NCBI GenBank assembly: GCA_000499405.2
Contig: HG738139.1
Coordinates: 12,822,898 to 12,886,897, forward strand
Length of the DNA: 64,000 bases
Direction of reading: 5' to 3'
DNA from: Onchocerca volvulus
Lineage: Eukaryota > Nematoda > Chromadorea > Rhabditida > Onchocercidae
Shown here: positions 62,862-64,000 of the stretch, piece after piece
How the letters are laid out: every line of letters starts with the position of its first letter
Numbering within the stretch: the stretch's first letter is position 1
Notes under the pieces: model-generated
The model's database searches: none
Seen by the model: the letters and a program-made list of their open reading frames with translations, nothing else
Told to the model about the DNA's origin: nothing
Position numbers and translations under genes: made by a program

Positions 62862-64000
62862 CGAAATTAATTTGAGTAGATTGAAAAATAGATTGATAAT
62901 ATTTCATGAATCTTCATTCCTAGTAGCACAACCAAAGAAATATCCGGTATTTTCGAGCTTTTCATAACGAAATAATTCTCTTGAGAAGAATGGAGGAAAA
63001 ATATAAGTGATATGGAACAGATGGACAAGCTAATTTCAAGAAGAATGTAATCACATAATTATTGGGAAATTCTTGACTAAATGCATGTCTAATTGTAGTT
63101 AGGAGGCAATAATTAAAAATTATAATTAAAGCTTATGAAAGTAAATGATTATAATAATAGAAGATTAATTATTCGTGCAGCAATTAAAGGTATACATTTT
63201 ACATCGTCGAATATTTTACACAAAATGCATTTATTTCCAGCATTAGCAGTTTCATTTCCGAAATTGAAAAACCAACAAAAAAAAAAATTAATTTTGTTTT
63301 TTTTTTTTTTCAACTCAATGAATTCTCTGACAAAAAGTATTGTTCTTGAATGAATATATAATGAATTCGAGAAACGAAATTGAAACATATATTGATTAAA
63401 AATTCAATTTGTAAACAAAAAAGAAGCACATCCTTAGAATGATTTATTTATGGCAAATATTGATAAAAAATTCAATTTATAAACAAAAAAAAAGCAAACC
63501 TTTGGAATGATTTATTCATAGCTATTTCAATGAATAAAAAGAATCATTTTTATGAGTTTAACGACTCATTCTTCGAATGAATTATACATTACTTTTTTTG
63601 CGATAAATTGTTATCAGACAGGAATGAATTTGGCAAAGAAGAAAAATGAAGTAATAAATTTAGCAGAAAATAAAAAATAAGAAAAAAGTAACGTTAGAAA
63701 TCAACGATGATATGTTAATAAGATGTTGTATGCGAAAAACAACATGACTAATTTGCTAATTTTAAATGCCAAATATTTCAGCATTAAATACTTTATTTGC
63801 TTATTTGTGGATAATTTCGAACTTATGGCGTACTTTCAAGTTTATTTATTCTATTGATGATCAGTTAATTGTAATAAAAAAGGTTTTATCTCTGAATTTT
63901 AGTGATTTGATAATAATTGATTAATTTTATTCAAAAATATTTTTAACTTTAATAACAATGGTTACATTATTATTTTGAGAATTTTCTTCAATCAGAGAAG
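62862..64000. other. Upstream region of the K+ channel gene
   Basis: No coding exon is supported. The promoter and 5' UTR of the channel should lie here. A near-identical segment recurs at about 63390-63440 and 63455-63505 (shared TTGATAAAAAATTCAATTT-like and AAACAAAAAA[GA]A[AG]GCA blocks, then GGAATGATTTATT), a tandem duplication of about 65 bp. Open frames at 63135-63388 on both strands look fortuitous. Confidence 0.5.

Noticed and set aside
63135..63388. Overlapping open frames on both strands upstream of the K+ channel
   Set aside because: Low-complexity, mutually overlapping, with no domain or splice support.
1..64000. CRISPR arrays, bacterial (for example Wolbachia) insertions, tRNA or rRNA genes
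   Set aside because: No regularly spaced repeats, operon-like ORFs or conserved RNA motifs were found by eye; a tRNA scan was not possible here, so a single tRNA could be missed.

Overview
The window looks like nuclear DNA of a parasitic nematode, most likely a filarial/spirurid species. This is an inference from very high A+T content, short coding exons bounded by GT...TTTCAG introns, nematode-type seven-transmembrane chemoreceptors, and BEL/Pao and Helitron debris. No bacterial operon, rRNA or tRNA gene was recognised. All gene models below were built by hand from splice sites and reading phase.

Layout: 1-4.9 kb is low-complexity, microsatellite-rich DNA with a possible 5' exon. 4.9-10.2 kb (+) is a multi-exon gene with two Myb/SANT-like (zeste-type) domains and a C-terminal coiled coil, with a possible short isoform. 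10.2-18.5 kb has no gene I can support. 18.5-20.5 kb (-) is an intact five-exon serpentine receptor of 356 aa. 20.8-28.5 kb is a rearranged transposon zone. It holds a decayed BEL/Pao pol with its 3' LTR, then a large imperfect palindrome centred near 24.45 kb whose right arm is interrupted by a solo LTR (with target duplication) and a Helitron relic, then an inverted BEL fragment. 31-34 kb holds broken receptor exons on both strands. 34.9-36.8 kb (-) is a second intact receptor (361 aa) with the same exon plan as the first. 38.3-39.95 kb has a foldback element and another solo LTR.

41.6-49.3 kb (+) is a complete 19-exon TNNI3K-type ankyrin-repeat kinase (889 aa), with one apparent GC-AG intron. 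50.8-53.1 kb (+) is a six-exon tetraspanin (231 aa). 54.7-62.9 kb (-) is an 11-exon voltage-gated potassium channel of Shab/Kv2 or EXP-2 type (480 aa), whose zinc-site motif only forms when a small 86-nt exon is included; its 3.6-kb intron carries a fourth LTR of the same BEL family.

The genes do not form an operon: strands and spacing differ and the products (nuclear protein, receptors, kinase, tetraspanin, K+ channel) have no shared pathway. The most notable structure is the receptor neighbourhood: two intact receptor genes and several relics surround a large inverted duplication, which suggests local gene turnover driven by inverted duplication and retroelement insertion.
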